Positions 1 to 9,227 of a stretch of DNA of 64,000 nt are shown here, in pieces. Made by a program: the position numbers and the translations under genes. The notes below the pieces were generated by a model, which was not told where the DNA came from, made no database searches, and saw only the letters and a list, made by a program, of their open reading frames with translations. Source of the DNA: Anaerosolibacter sp. (GTDB lineage: Bacteria > Bacillota > Clostridia > Peptostreptococcales > Thermotaleaceae); assembly GCF_029240175.1 (NCBI RefSeq), contig NZ_JARBTM010000007.1:62001-126000 (forward strand), written 5' to 3'. Within the stretch, counting starts at the first letter, position 1, and each line of letters starts with the position of its first letter.

Positions 1-219
1 TTTTTTTACCAGTTCCAACTAGGACAACTGACTCGCTGAAAAATCACGTCTTCCTAGTTGCCACTCTCTGGACACGAAAAATCCTAGGTACCTTTCCCAC
101 TACTCAGTGGTAAATCCCATTCCTCTCTGGCAACACAAAAAAACCTAACAGAGTTTTCTCTCCATCAGGTCTGAATCTTTAGATTCTATACAGATGCATG
201 CGACAGTTGAGAACCGTCC

Positions 220-1920
220 GAAACCACTGAAAAAGTCTTGTTTTTTAAACTATTTTAATCACGAAGTGAGCCGACAATAGCAATATTGGTTCTGATCATC
301 AAAAAATTAATAAACATTCCTGAAAAAGAGGATACCAGCTTGGCTATCCTCTTTAAATTTACTGCTATTGCAGTTAATTTTGCTTGTATGCCCATGCTAC
401 GCAGACCGTAACCCCTGGCTCGGTCTAATCCATGAAATCTTTTCATTTCCCCATTCTTCCACTCATGACTTGCTCGCTTTTTATACTTGTCTAAAAATCC
501 TTCCTGCTTGGTAAATTGACTATATTCATAGAACTCAAAAGTATTTGCGGTTATCTCAAGAATTTTTCTTGCTTTGCCTTTATTTAGACACTCGTGGCTC
601 TTTGGACAGTTTTTGCAGCATTCTTTTTCAAAATAGTAATAATGGCTTACTCTGTCCTTGCTATTACCTTTTTTCTTTTTAATCGTTTTATTTCCTTCAT
701 CACAAATCCATTGATCTGAGTCCTTGTTGTATGTAAACTTGGAATCATCTAATTTATATACCGATTCACTTACTGGAATATATGCCTCTACAGTCTCTTC
801 CTTCAATAAATCCAATATTGGCTTTCGAAAATATGCTTTATCACCATATGCTTCCTTTATACTTATTCCACATTCTTTCGTTTTGGTGTAGAGATTTTTA
901 AATTCAGTTCCATCAACGTAAGCTCCGCCTTGTACAACGACTGCTGTTATCATGCGTTCTTCAGGGCTCATAGCATATTCAACCTTGTATCCAAAGAAAC
1001 TATCGGTTTTAGATTTGTAACCCACTCTTGCATCTTTATCAACGAGAGATCGGATACCTTTTTGTTGTATAAACTTAGGAGAGTCTAATATTTCTTTAGC
1101 GTTTTTAATGGATTGAAGAGTTTTAGGGCAAGTGGCTAAATCAAAATTCTCTTCCATTGTCTCTGTGACCTTTTCTAGATAGTTTTTCATAGTTTCCTTT
1201 GCTAGATTGTGATCCTGTATTTCTTTGTAATTAGGTATTTCTTTAGCTACCTGTTCAGCAGCTACGCTGTTTTCCTCTTCGATGCTTATAAAAATTCTTT
1301 TGGCAAGGTGCTTCATAATTCTCTCTGGTACTTTTTTAATGGTGTTGGCTTCTGTATGGGTAGCATCTATGCTAATACCAGTTCCCTTAATGATACCTCT
1401 ATTAACACATTGTTTTACAATTTCTTGGATGATATCATCCAATGTTGTTTCTTTAAGCCTCTGGGTTCTAAATTTAGCTAGAAGACTTGGGTCTGGAAGT
1501 TTATCCTCTGGATTGATACCGATAAACCACATATATGCTAGGTTTACCTTTGTATCTTCTACTACCTGTACATCTGAAAGATTGTATAAATATTGGAGTA
1601 TTAACAATTTAGCCATCATTTCTGGTTCCTTAGCTGGTCTTCCATAGAACTTACAGTATGAGTTTTCAAGAAGTTTGTTGATGAAATTAAAATCAACAGC
1701 GTTATTTATCAATTTTAATATATGATTTTCTGGAATTCTATCGTATAATATGGAATAGATGCTTAACTGCATATTTTTGTCTTTAAGCATGGAGAAACCC
1801 CCTTTTCTATGATATTGTCTCGACAACACTATCATATCAAATTAGCGGGTTTTTCTCTATCGTTTATGCTTATTTTAGGCAGGATATTCCAATATTTAGG
1901 ATGTGTTTTTCAGTGGTTTC
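220..1920 (-). mobile_element. IS1182-like insertion sequence, 1701 bp, with 15-bp perfect terminal inverted repeats and a 9-bp target duplication
   Basis: GAAACCACTGAAAAA at 220..234 and its exact reverse complement TTTTTCAGTGGTTTC at 1906..1920; direct repeat GAACCGTCC at 211..219 and 1921..1929; encloses a transposase ORF. Confidence 0.9.
255..1835 (-). CDS. IS1182-family-like (DUF772/DDE) transposase; likely start at the internal MLKDKNMQLS
   Basis: Protein has typical N-terminal DUF772-type motifs (FYGRPAKEPEMMAKLLILQYLYNLSD...) and a C-terminal DDE region with Cys-rich insert (CCKNCPKSHECL). Confidence 0.9.
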   Translation of the reverse strand: MIVLSRQYHRKGGFSMLKDKNMQLSIYSILYDRIPENHILKLINNAVDFNFINKLLENSYCKFYGRPAKEPEMMAKLLILQYLYNLSDVQVVEDTKVNLAYMWFIGINPEDKLPDPSLLAKFRTQRLKETTLDDIIQEIVKQCVNRGIIKGTGISIDATHTEANTIKKVPERIMKHLAKRIFISIEEENSVAAEQVAKEIPNYKEIQDHNLAKETMKNYLEKVTETMEENFDLATCPKTLQSIKNAKEILDSPKFIQQKGIRSLVDKDARVGYKSKTDSFFGYKVEYAMSPEERMITAVVVQGGAYVDGTEFKNLYTKTKECGISIKEAYGDKAYFRKPILDLLKEETVEAYIPVSESVYKLDDSKFTYNKDSDQWICDEGNKTIKKKKGNSKDRVSHYYYFEKECCKNCPKSHECLNKGKARKILEITANTFEFYEYSQFTKQEGFLDKYKKRASHEWKNGEMKRFHGLDRARGYGLRSMGIQAKLTAIAVNLKRIAKLVSSFSGMFINFLMIRTNIAIVGSLRD

Positions 1921-3227
1921 GAACCGTCCTCATGTCGCATGTCTTCTGTTGTGGGTTGCTCCATCGATGATACTGAAGAGGAATCCAAAGAAAACTTTAA
2001 TAGAATCCCAAGGAACATCCAGTAAATATATGCAACTGAGACAACGCTTATATTGAAAAATGCTTGAACTAAGTAACCAATAATACTGCAGAGCAACGGA
2101 ATAATTAGAGGATTGTTTTTTTCACTCTTAAATGCCTTATAAACAATGCTTGAAACAAATGCTAGATATAACAGTAGAGACGGTATTCCTGTTGATACAG
2201 CAATATGAAGGTACTCATTATGTGCTTTATCAAAGATTATTAATCTCTTATAAGCAGTCATGATGTCTTCTCGGTATGTATCCGTAAAAACAACGCCTAA
2301 TGTTTCTAAGCCATAACCGAGTATTGGCCTCAGTTTAATAAGTTCTATTACTCTTTCCCAAATAAATATTCTATTGGCTCCTGCTCTTTCATACCCTGAG
2401 GATTGACTTATAACTGTTTCCATGTCTTTTGTAATAGTTAGAAACCTACCGAAAACTCTACCATCACTGTGAATATTAACTAAAATAGTAATCACCAAAA
2501 ATAGTGATAAAATAATTGCTAGATGCTTAAAGCTATACTTGTGTCTATATGAAAACCATATAAAAATAATGAAGCTAAAAAATGCACCTACCCATGACCC
2601 TCTCGTCATTGTGCAAAGTAATGAGAGATATAGGACACCAGAAGCGATCAAATAAATTGCTTTCTTGGAGTAGACATAAGCAAATGCACTAATCGGTAAT
2701 ATCAACGTAAGATAGGCTCCCAAGAAGTTAGGGTTGCCCATGGTTGAAAAAGCCCTTCCTTTCCAATTAACACGAAATGGGTCTCTTGGAATAGGATCAT
2801 ATCCAAAGTATTGAGAAATTCCATATAATGCTACTAAAGATGCTGATAACAGTAGAATGCTGACATGCGCTTTTGAGAATTGATACTTTCTTCTAACTAA
2901 AATAAACATAAAAACATAAACAATAATTGCAAATATTCCTTCTTCTCTATACGAATTCCCCCAAGTAGAGCGACCTATGTTAACAGAAAAAAATGTTGAA
3001 GTTACAATTAATATCAGATATATGACAATCATTTTTTCTATCAAATCAATCTTTATATTATTGCTTTTTCTATTTAAAAACCATATTATTGATAATGCTG
3101 ATGCTGTTACATAAACGAAGAGCATTTTGGGGTAATAAAAATAATCCATGTAAAATGGCGCTATAATTAATGGCGTTATACTAATAATCATTGTTAACAA
3201 ATTATTTAGAATTTTATCAGAATCCAT
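1896..3227 (-). CDS. O-antigen ligase / Wzy_C-domain-like polytopic membrane protein; 3' tail rewritten by the IS end
   Basis: Multiple TM segments and the Wzy_C-type loop (RPILGYGLETLG...AHNEYLHIAVSTGIPSLLLY). Last residues KPLKNTS are encoded inside the IS. Confidence 0.8.
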   Translation of the reverse strand: MDSDKILNNLLTMIISITPLIIAPFYMDYFYYPKMLFVYVTASALSIIWFLNRKSNNIKIDLIEKMIVIYLILIVTSTFFSVNIGRSTWGNSYREEGIFAIIVYVFMFILVRRKYQFSKAHVSILLLSASLVALYGISQYFGYDPIPRDPFRVNWKGRAFSTMGNPNFLGAYLTLILPISAFAYVYSKKAIYLIASGVLYLSLLCTMTRGSWVGAFFSFIIFIWFSYRHKYSFKHLAIILSLFLVITILVNIHSDGRVFGRFLTITKDMETVISQSSGYERAGANRIFIWERVIELIKLRPILGYGLETLGVVFTDTYREDIMTAYKRLIIFDKAHNEYLHIAVSTGIPSLLLYLAFVSSIVYKAFKSEKNNPLIIPLLCSIIGYLVQAFFNISVVSVAYIYWMFLGILLKFSLDSSSVSSMEQPTTEDMRHEDGSKPLKNTS

Positions 3228-3317
3228 ATTCTCTCCTTAAGTATGCTGATTAACTAAGTGTAAATGTACTGTTTTTTTCCAGTAAACTGATTCTGTAGTA
3301 AGTATGACTTATTCTTC

Positions 3318-3352
3318 AAAAGAGAGCCAATCTAGATGATTGGCTCTCTAAT
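3318..3352 (-). terminator. Rho-independent terminator after the pilin gene
   Basis: AGAGAGCCAATC-tagat-GATTGGCTCTCT hairpin with a U-run on the minus strand. Confidence 0.7.
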
Positions 3353-3381
3353 TTTTAATATAAATATGTTAAGTAATAGTG

Positions 3382-3786
3382 CTAATTAGATGCAATATCT
3401 GTATAATCATTTACCCCACCAGTTGGATAAACACTTGGGGCTGTTGCTAAAGTCGCAACTCCACTAGCAAAGGAATATACAGCACCATCTGGTGAATCAG
3501 CAAAATCTCCAGGAAAGTTTCCTGCAGCCCCTGTCAAAACTTCGGAAATCTGATCATCAGTTACAGCTGTAATAGCGATATTATTCTCCGCTGCAGCAAT
3601 TTCTGCTGCGTTTTGAATCGTCCTTAAATTCGCAATTACAGCTCCTTCATTTGCACTTTCTCTCATGCCTACAAACCTTGGTATAGCAATCACAGCCAAA
3701 ATACCTAAGATTGCAATAACTACAATCAGTTCAATAAGAGTGAAGCCTTTTCTGTTTCTTAATTTTTTGTTGATCATTTGTAACAT
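3382..3786 (-). CDS. Type IV pilin (class III signal peptide, GFTLIELIVVIAILGILAVIAIPRF)
   Basis: Prepilin cleavage motif KGFTLIEL; start MLQMINKK chosen because a strong AAAGGAGGAGAAAA RBS lies upstream. Confidence 0.92.
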   Translation of the reverse strand: MLQMINKKLRNRKGFTLIELIVVIAILGILAVIAIPRFVGMRESANEGAVIANLRTIQNAAEIAAAENNIAITAVTDDQISEVLTGAAGNFPGDFADSPDGAVYSFASGVATLATAPSVYPTGGVNDYTDIASN

Positions 3787-3996
3787 TTTTTCTCCTCCTT
3801 TAATGGTGAAAATATATTTTGAATAAACCAGTTCAGCTAAAATCTCGGCCCCCATCACCTCCCAAACATTAATGCATAAGTTTAAAATATATTTATTAAA
3901 TTCTTTAATCCTCCTCTTAGATATTTCCTAATCTAGTTAACCGTTAGCAGTATCTAGGGGACTATCATTGGGGAAAATAAAATCCTTAGTAATCTA

Positions 3997-5205
3997 TTAC
4001 TGTACCGTTTTTAGCATATCGAACATAGGTAATACCATGGCGACAACGATAAACCCGATGAGGGCACCCATGACCAAGATCATGATAGGCTCGAATAAGG
4101 TGATCATCTTCTGCAGTGCCGTATCAACCTCATCATCGAAGAAATTTGCTGTTTTATCCAAGATATCATCTAAGGTACCTGACTCTTCCCCGATGTGAAT
4201 CATATTGTCCACCATGGGTGGGAAGAGTCCTAGTCTTTTAATCGGCTGTGATAAGGGGACTCCCCTTCTTACTTCCTCTCGTACCTTCATGATCCCATCA
4301 GCAGCTACTTTATTGCCCAGGATCCCCGCCACATTCTCCATGGCCTGTAGCAGTGGGATACCGCTGGAAAGGAGTGTTGATAATGTTCTTGTAAACCTTG
4401 CGGTGATGATCTTTTGGTTTAATCCCTTCATTACGGGGATACTGAGCTTTAATTTATCGTACTGCAGTCTGCCTTTGATGGTTAAGGTATAACGTTTGAT
4501 TCCATAAACTACTGCGAAAAATACAATGATGTGTATATACCAAAAGTTCTTTAATATCTCACTAAACTTCATGAGTATTCGTGTTGGCAGCGGCAATGGT
4601 ACGCCACTTCCCTCAAACATCCCTATGAAGGTTGGCATCACGAAGGTTAGCAGGAAAACGACAACGGATACCGCTACAACGCTAAGGATGATCGGATACA
4701 CCATGGCACCTTTGATTTTGTTATTGATCTTTGTTTCCTTCTCGTAGTGGACTGCCATCCGTTCGATGATGACATCCAATGATCCACTGGCTTCCCCTGC
4801 TTCTACCATATAAATCAACAGCTCAGGGAATACATCCAAGTGCTTTTTCAATGCCTCAGAAAAGGTTAAGCCCTTTTGAACCCCTTCGTAGACCTCTCCC
4901 AATGTATTGCGTAGCTTCTTCTGCTCCGTTTGGGTTTTAAGGATTTCTAAACAGTTGGTAATGGGTACCCCTGCGTTGAGCATGGCATAGAGCTGGCGAC
5001 AAAAAACAGCGATATCTTTTACCTTGACGCCTCCAAAAAGCTGTACTTCTCTACCTAGGGTAGAAACATCTTCCTGGATCATCACAGGATAGCTCTGGTT
5101 GCTCCGCAGCATCTGAACAACTTCATTTCTTGTGTTGGCTGTAAAGCTGCCCTGCAGGTTTTGTCCATTGATACCCACAGCTTTGTAACGATAAACAGGC
5201 ATCAT
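3997..5205 (-). CDS. pilC: Type IV pilus inner membrane platform protein PilC/GspF
   Basis: Two T2SSF-type domains (VFCRQLYAMLNAGVPI..., TRTLSTLLSSGIPLLQAME...), typical length. Confidence 0.92.
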   Translation of the reverse strand: MMPVYRYKAVGINGQNLQGSFTANTRNEVVQMLRSNQSYPVMIQEDVSTLGREVQLFGGVKVKDIAVFCRQLYAMLNAGVPITNCLEILKTQTEQKKLRNTLGEVYEGVQKGLTFSEALKKHLDVFPELLIYMVEAGEASGSLDVIIERMAVHYEKETKINNKIKGAMVYPIILSVVAVSVVVFLLTFVMPTFIGMFEGSGVPLPLPTRILMKFSEILKNFWYIHIIVFFAVVYGIKRYTLTIKGRLQYDKLKLSIPVMKGLNQKIITARFTRTLSTLLSSGIPLLQAMENVAGILGNKVAADGIMKVREEVRRGVPLSQPIKRLGLFPPMVDNMIHIGEESGTLDDILDKTANFFDDEVDTALQKMITLFEPIMILVMGALIGFIVVAMVLPMFDMLKTVQ

Positions 5206-5271
5206 CTCACCTCGTTTCTAGTAAGCAATATAGATTGTATGTAATTGGATAAAGTGTTCATTATAGCATTC

Positions 5272-6327
5272 TTAAAATCCTATGGTTTTCTTCATCATAT
5301 CTAGGTCCAATGAGTAGGTTAATGCATTTTCTTTACTAATAATAGTACGTTTATATAATTCCAGAAGAGAATGATCCATGGTTTGCATGCCGAATTTGAG
5401 TCCAGTTTGGATAGATGTCTGGATTTGATGGGTTTTTCCCTCTCGAATCAAGTTCCTGATGGCATTATTGGCCAGCATGACTTCAAAGGCTGCCACTCTA
5501 CCCGGTTCGTTGGCCTTAGGTAACAACTGCTGAGAAATGATTCCTTCCAATACAGCACCTAGTTGGATTCGGATCTGCTGCTGTTGATGGGGCGGAAATA
5601 CGTCAATAATCCTGTCCACGGTTTTCGCAGCACCCAGGGTATGGAGGGTCGACAGTACCAAGTGACCTGTTTCAGCAGCGGTAATAGCGATACTGATGGT
5701 TTCTAAATCACGCATCTCTCCGACGAGAATGATATCTGGATCTTGACGGAGGGCAGCACGAAGTCCATTACTAAAAGATTGGGTGTCGTCTCCTACTTCA
5801 CGTTGGTTGATGATGCTTTTGTTGTGTCGATGTAAATATTCAATCGGATCTTCCAGTGTTATGATATGGCAGCGTCTCTCCTGATTGATCAAATCAATCA
5901 TGGAAGCTAGGGTGGTGGATTTACCACTACCGGTTGGGCCTGTTACTAAAATCAAGCCCCTGGTCTTTTTGGTAAGCTCCCTCACACTCGGTGGCAAGCC
6001 TAGCTCTTCCAGGGTAGGAATATTGATATTTACCACACGGATTGCCATACAATAGCTGCCCCGCTGCTTATAAACGTTCATTCTGAATCTTCCTAGGCCC
6101 GAGTTAGAAAAAGAAAGGTCAAGTTCTCCTTTTTGCTCCAAGTGCTTCATTTGTTCCACAGTCAGCATCTGCCGCGCCAAGATGGCTGTGTCCTCAGTGG
6201 ATAATGGGGATTCTCCCATATGCACCAGTTGTCCATCCACGCGGATGATAGGCGGTAAACCCACAGTGATATGTAAGTCAGAGGCCCTAGCTCCAGTGGC
6301 TTTTTCTAAAAGTGATAAAATCTCCAT
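5272..6327 (-). CDS. pilT: Type IV pilus retraction ATPase PilT
   Basis: Walker A GPTGSGKST, ASDLHITVG N-terminus, AIRNLIREGKTHQI motif. Confidence 0.95.
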   Translation of the reverse strand: MEILSLLEKATGARASDLHITVGLPPIIRVDGQLVHMGESPLSTEDTAILARQMLTVEQMKHLEQKGELDLSFSNSGLGRFRMNVYKQRGSYCMAIRVVNINIPTLEELGLPPSVRELTKKTRGLILVTGPTGSGKSTTLASMIDLINQERRCHIITLEDPIEYLHRHNKSIINQREVGDDTQSFSNGLRAALRQDPDIILVGEMRDLETISIAITAAETGHLVLSTLHTLGAAKTVDRIIDVFPPHQQQQIRIQLGAVLEGIISQQLLPKANEPGRVAAFEVMLANNAIRNLIREGKTHQIQTSIQTGLKFGMQTMDHSLLELYKRTIISKENALTYSLDLDMMKKTIGF

Positions 6328-6341
6328 TCCTATTTCCCTCC

Positions 6342-8051
6342 TTAATCAAGATTATAGGTCATTCGGAGCAGTTCATCGCTGGTTGTCACACCTTGAAGAA
6401 CCAGCTGTCTACAGCTTTGACGCAATGTTTTCATCCCTTGTTCTACAGCAGCAGCTCTGAGACTCTCCGTATTTTGTCTAGAATCTATGAGCTGCTTAAC
6501 AGCCTTTGTCATGGGCATCACTTCATGGATTGCAGTTCTGCCCTTATATCCTGTATGGTTACATACATTACATCCTTGGCCTTTATGAAGCAATACATCA
6601 GGTCTGATCTGCAGCAGCTGAATTTCACCGTTATCTGGTCTATAGGAAACTTTGCAGTTATCACAGATTTTTTTAACCAAACGTTGTGCCACAATTCCCA
6701 CCACGGAGCTTGAGATCAGGTAAGGCTCGATGCCCATATCAACCAATCGAGCCACCGTAGAGGCGGTATCGTTGGTATGAAGGGTACTGAGTACCAGGTG
6801 ACCGGTAATCGCTGCTCTGATAGCGATCTGAGCGGTTTCACCATCCCGTATCTCTCCGATCATAATGATATCAGGGTCCTGTCTTAGTATGGAACGAAGA
6901 CCGCTTGCAAAGGTCATTCCAGCCTTATTGTTTACTTGAGATTGATTAACCCCTTCAAGTCTGTATTCTACAGGGTCTTCAACAGTAATGATATTTTTAT
7001 GAACATCATTGAGTTCCTTTAAAGCCGCATAAAGGGTGGTACTTTTACCGCTTCCTGTAGGTCCTGTTACGAGCAGGATTCCATAAGGATTTTTAAGAAT
7101 GTCGTCAAATACTTTTAAGTTATCGGGTGTAAATCCTAATTGCTCCTTGGATAACGCTTTGTTGCTGCGATCCAGGAGACGGATTACAATTTTTTCCCCA
7201 TAAACCGTAGGCAATATGGAGATACGCATATCGATGTCACGACCGTCCACATTCATTTCTACCCTGCCGTCTTGGGGGATTCGCCTTTCGGCTATGTTCA
7301 TTTTCCCCATGATCTTGATTCTCGTCACGATGGCGGAGTGGCTGGATCTAGCTGGAGAGATATTCTCCTGGAGCTCACCGTCAATACGATAGCGAACTCG
7401 GACGTTTTTTTCATAGGGCTCTATATGTATATCACTGGCTCTCATCTTTACTGCTTGGGAAATGATGGAGTTGACTAGCTTTACAACAGGTGCATTGTTG
7501 ACTTGGGCCAACAGCTCCTCGTCGATTTCCTCTATGATTTCATCTTCGTAGTTTTCTTTAAATTCTTCTAAGGCTTTTTCTGCTGTCAGCTTTTGATAGT
7601 ATTGATCAATGGCAGCTAGAACATCCTTTTGTGTAGCGATGACAGGTTCCACCGTATAGCCTGTTGCGAGTTTGATGTCATCCATGGCAAAGATATTCAA
7701 AGGATCTGACATGGCTACCACCAGCTTGCCCCATTCGATTTTTATAGGAATCAGACAGTGCCTTCGGGCAAGGCGCTCGCTGATCAGCTTGGGAATGTCT
7801 GGTTCTATAAAATATTTATCTAATGACACATGGGGTATACCTAGCTGAAATTCCAAGGCTTCAATAATTTGATTTTCATTTACAAAGCCTTGCTCGATCA
7901 ATACTTCTCCCAGTTTTTTATTGGAGCTTTTCTGCAGCTTTAGTGCATCTTGAAGCTGCTCCATTGTTATGAGCTGTGCATCAACCAATAGATCTCCTAG
8001 TCTTTTTACTTTGCTGGCCATCTGCTTCCATCCCTTCAGATCGTTGGACAT
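6342..8051 (-). CDS. pilB: Type IV pilus assembly ATPase PilB/GspE
   Basis: N-terminal GspE_N, Walker A GPTGSGKST, CxxC zinc motif (CDNCK...CNVC). Confidence 0.93.
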   Translation of the reverse strand: MSNDLKGWKQMASKVKRLGDLLVDAQLITMEQLQDALKLQKSSNKKLGEVLIEQGFVNENQIIEALEFQLGIPHVSLDKYFIEPDIPKLISERLARRHCLIPIKIEWGKLVVAMSDPLNIFAMDDIKLATGYTVEPVIATQKDVLAAIDQYYQKLTAEKALEEFKENYEDEIIEEIDEELLAQVNNAPVVKLVNSIISQAVKMRASDIHIEPYEKNVRVRYRIDGELQENISPARSSHSAIVTRIKIMGKMNIAERRIPQDGRVEMNVDGRDIDMRISILPTVYGEKIVIRLLDRSNKALSKEQLGFTPDNLKVFDDILKNPYGILLVTGPTGSGKSTTLYAALKELNDVHKNIITVEDPVEYRLEGVNQSQVNNKAGMTFASGLRSILRQDPDIIMIGEIRDGETAQIAIRAAITGHLVLSTLHTNDTASTVARLVDMGIEPYLISSSVVGIVAQRLVKKICDNCKVSYRPDNGEIQLLQIRPDVLLHKGQGCNVCNHTGYKGRTAIHEVMPMTKAVKQLIDSRQNTESLRAAAVEQGMKTLRQSCRQLVLQGVTTSDELLRMTYNLD

Positions 8052-8084
8052 AATGATTAGAAATGTATACTGTTTTAATTATTC

Positions 8085-8117
8085 AAAAAAAGCTAACAAT
8101 ATTTAAATATTGTTAGC
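8085..8117 (-). terminator. Intrinsic terminator directly overlapping the riboswitch P1 3' strand
   Basis: GCTAACAATATTT/AAATATTGTTAGC followed by TTTTTTT on the minus strand; GCUAAC is shared with aptamer P1. Confidence 0.8.
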
Positions 8118-8185
8118 CGGTTACGCCACTGCATCCACATGATTTAAGCGTCCAAGTATAATCATGCTTCTTATGCTCTAACGAT
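8112..8185 (-). promoter_or_regulatory. Probable c-di-GMP-II riboswitch aptamer upstream of pilB
   Basis: Minus-strand RNA GUUAGAGCAUAAGAAGCAUGAUUAUACUUGGACGCUUAAAUCAUGUGGAUGCAGUGGCGUAACCGGCUAAC resembles the c-di-GMP-II core (...UUGGGCACUUGA...GUGCAACCG...): P1 GUUAG/CUAAC, ACGC-UUAA...GCGU-AACCGG. No covariance model was run. Confidence 0.75.
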
Positions 8186-8454
8186 TAGTAAAATAAACTG
8201 AATTCTTATACTGATTAATAAAATTTCACCAAATTATGCAAAAATCCTGCAATTGGGCATAAATTTTTATTCGCAATTTCAGACATAATATTACATCGGC
8301 GTATAGGTGGATATTTCTAGCGTGAATATTTAGTTATTACCCTCTTCTTTTTATGAATAAACAGGAAGAAATTCTTTATGGTTTTAACGTATTTGTTGAA
8401 CGTTAATCGAAAATCAGCGCGATGATTTTAATTTGTGTCGTTCCATTAATCAGC

Positions 8455-8483
8455 GGGCAATTCGTGAATTGCCCCTACAGGTT
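8455..8483. repeat. REP-like palindrome GGGCAATTCGTGAATTGCCCCTACA
   Basis: Intergenic perfect palindrome GGGCAATTC-G/T-GAATTGCCC followed by CTACA. Confidence 0.55.
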
Positions 8484-8504
8484 TTCTCTGTGTTATAAAT
8501 AAAA

Positions 8505-8530
8505 TAAAAAACCATGCGTACGCATGGCTT
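8505..8530 (-). terminator. Terminator of the yqeG-like gene
   Basis: GCCATGCGTACGCATGG then TTTTTTA on the minus strand. Confidence 0.65.
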
Positions 8531-9083
8531 AGTGTAATACCTTTTTTAGGACTACCTTTTCAATTTTTCTCACGAATTTTGTCCAGGTAAGTTCTTGATT
8601 GCCTAAAGGGATGACCAGGATGGTGAATAGATCTAACCGATTACCTCCCAATACATCGGTAAATAATTGATCTCCGATAACAGCCGTGGTTTCGGGTGTG
8701 GTGCCCATAAGCTCCATGGCTTTATGGAATGCACTAACTCTAGGCTTTACAGCGCGATGGATTGCAGGAAGCTTTAACTCTTCATTAAACTTTACGACTC
8801 GATCCTCCGTATTGTTTGAAACCAAGCAGACCTTAAAGGCTTCCAATTCAAGATTACGAAGCCAGGTTTTTACCCGTTCACTGGCTGTTTTTTCTTCCCA
8901 CTCCACCAAAGTATTGTCTATATCTATGATGAAACCTTTGATGTTAAATTTCTTTAATTGCTCTAGATCTAGATGAAAGATTGAATCCACATATAACTTG
9001 GGTTTTAGTCTCTCTAGCATGTTTTCCACTCCCGATATATATTTGTTGTTTGTATTATTATCTGTAGAATAATAGGTTTTCAT
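8529..9083 (-). CDS. YqeG family HAD IIIA-type phosphatase; probable start MLERLKPK at ~9020
   Basis: HAD motif DIDNTLVEW, GDQLFTDVLGGNR. Confidence 0.85.
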   Translation of the reverse strand: MKTYYSTDNNTNNKYISGVENMLERLKPKLYVDSIFHLDLEQLKKFNIKGFIIDIDNTLVEWEEKTASERVKTWLRNLELEAFKVCLVSNNTEDRVVKFNEELKLPAIHRAVKPRVSAFHKAMELMGTTPETTAVIGDQLFTDVLGGNRLDLFTILVIPLGNQELTWTKFVRKIEKVVLKKVLH

Positions 9084-9157
9084 TTATACATTATATATCC
9101 GAAAAGTGGCAGCAGTAATCAAAAATAGATTTGTAGTATTTATAGGACTCGCAAAAA

Positions 9158-9186
9158 ACAACAAGCGGAGACGAAAGTCTCCGCTG
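9158..9186 (-). terminator. Terminator after the sigK 3' half
   Basis: AGCGGAGAC-tttc-GTCTCCGCT followed by a T-rich tract on the minus strand. Confidence 0.7.
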
Positions 9187-9227
9187 CAATTGAACAATAA
9201 GTCATTTGATGAAAGAATCTTTTTTTA

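Noticed and set aside
1209-1647. Plus-strand ORFs within the transposase
   Set aside because: Antisense shadow ORFs of a well-supported CDS.
3787-3858. Upstream extension of the pilin ORF (MMGAEILAELVYSKYIF...)
   Set aside because: A strong RBS precedes MLQMINKK and the prepilin leader is of normal length from that start.
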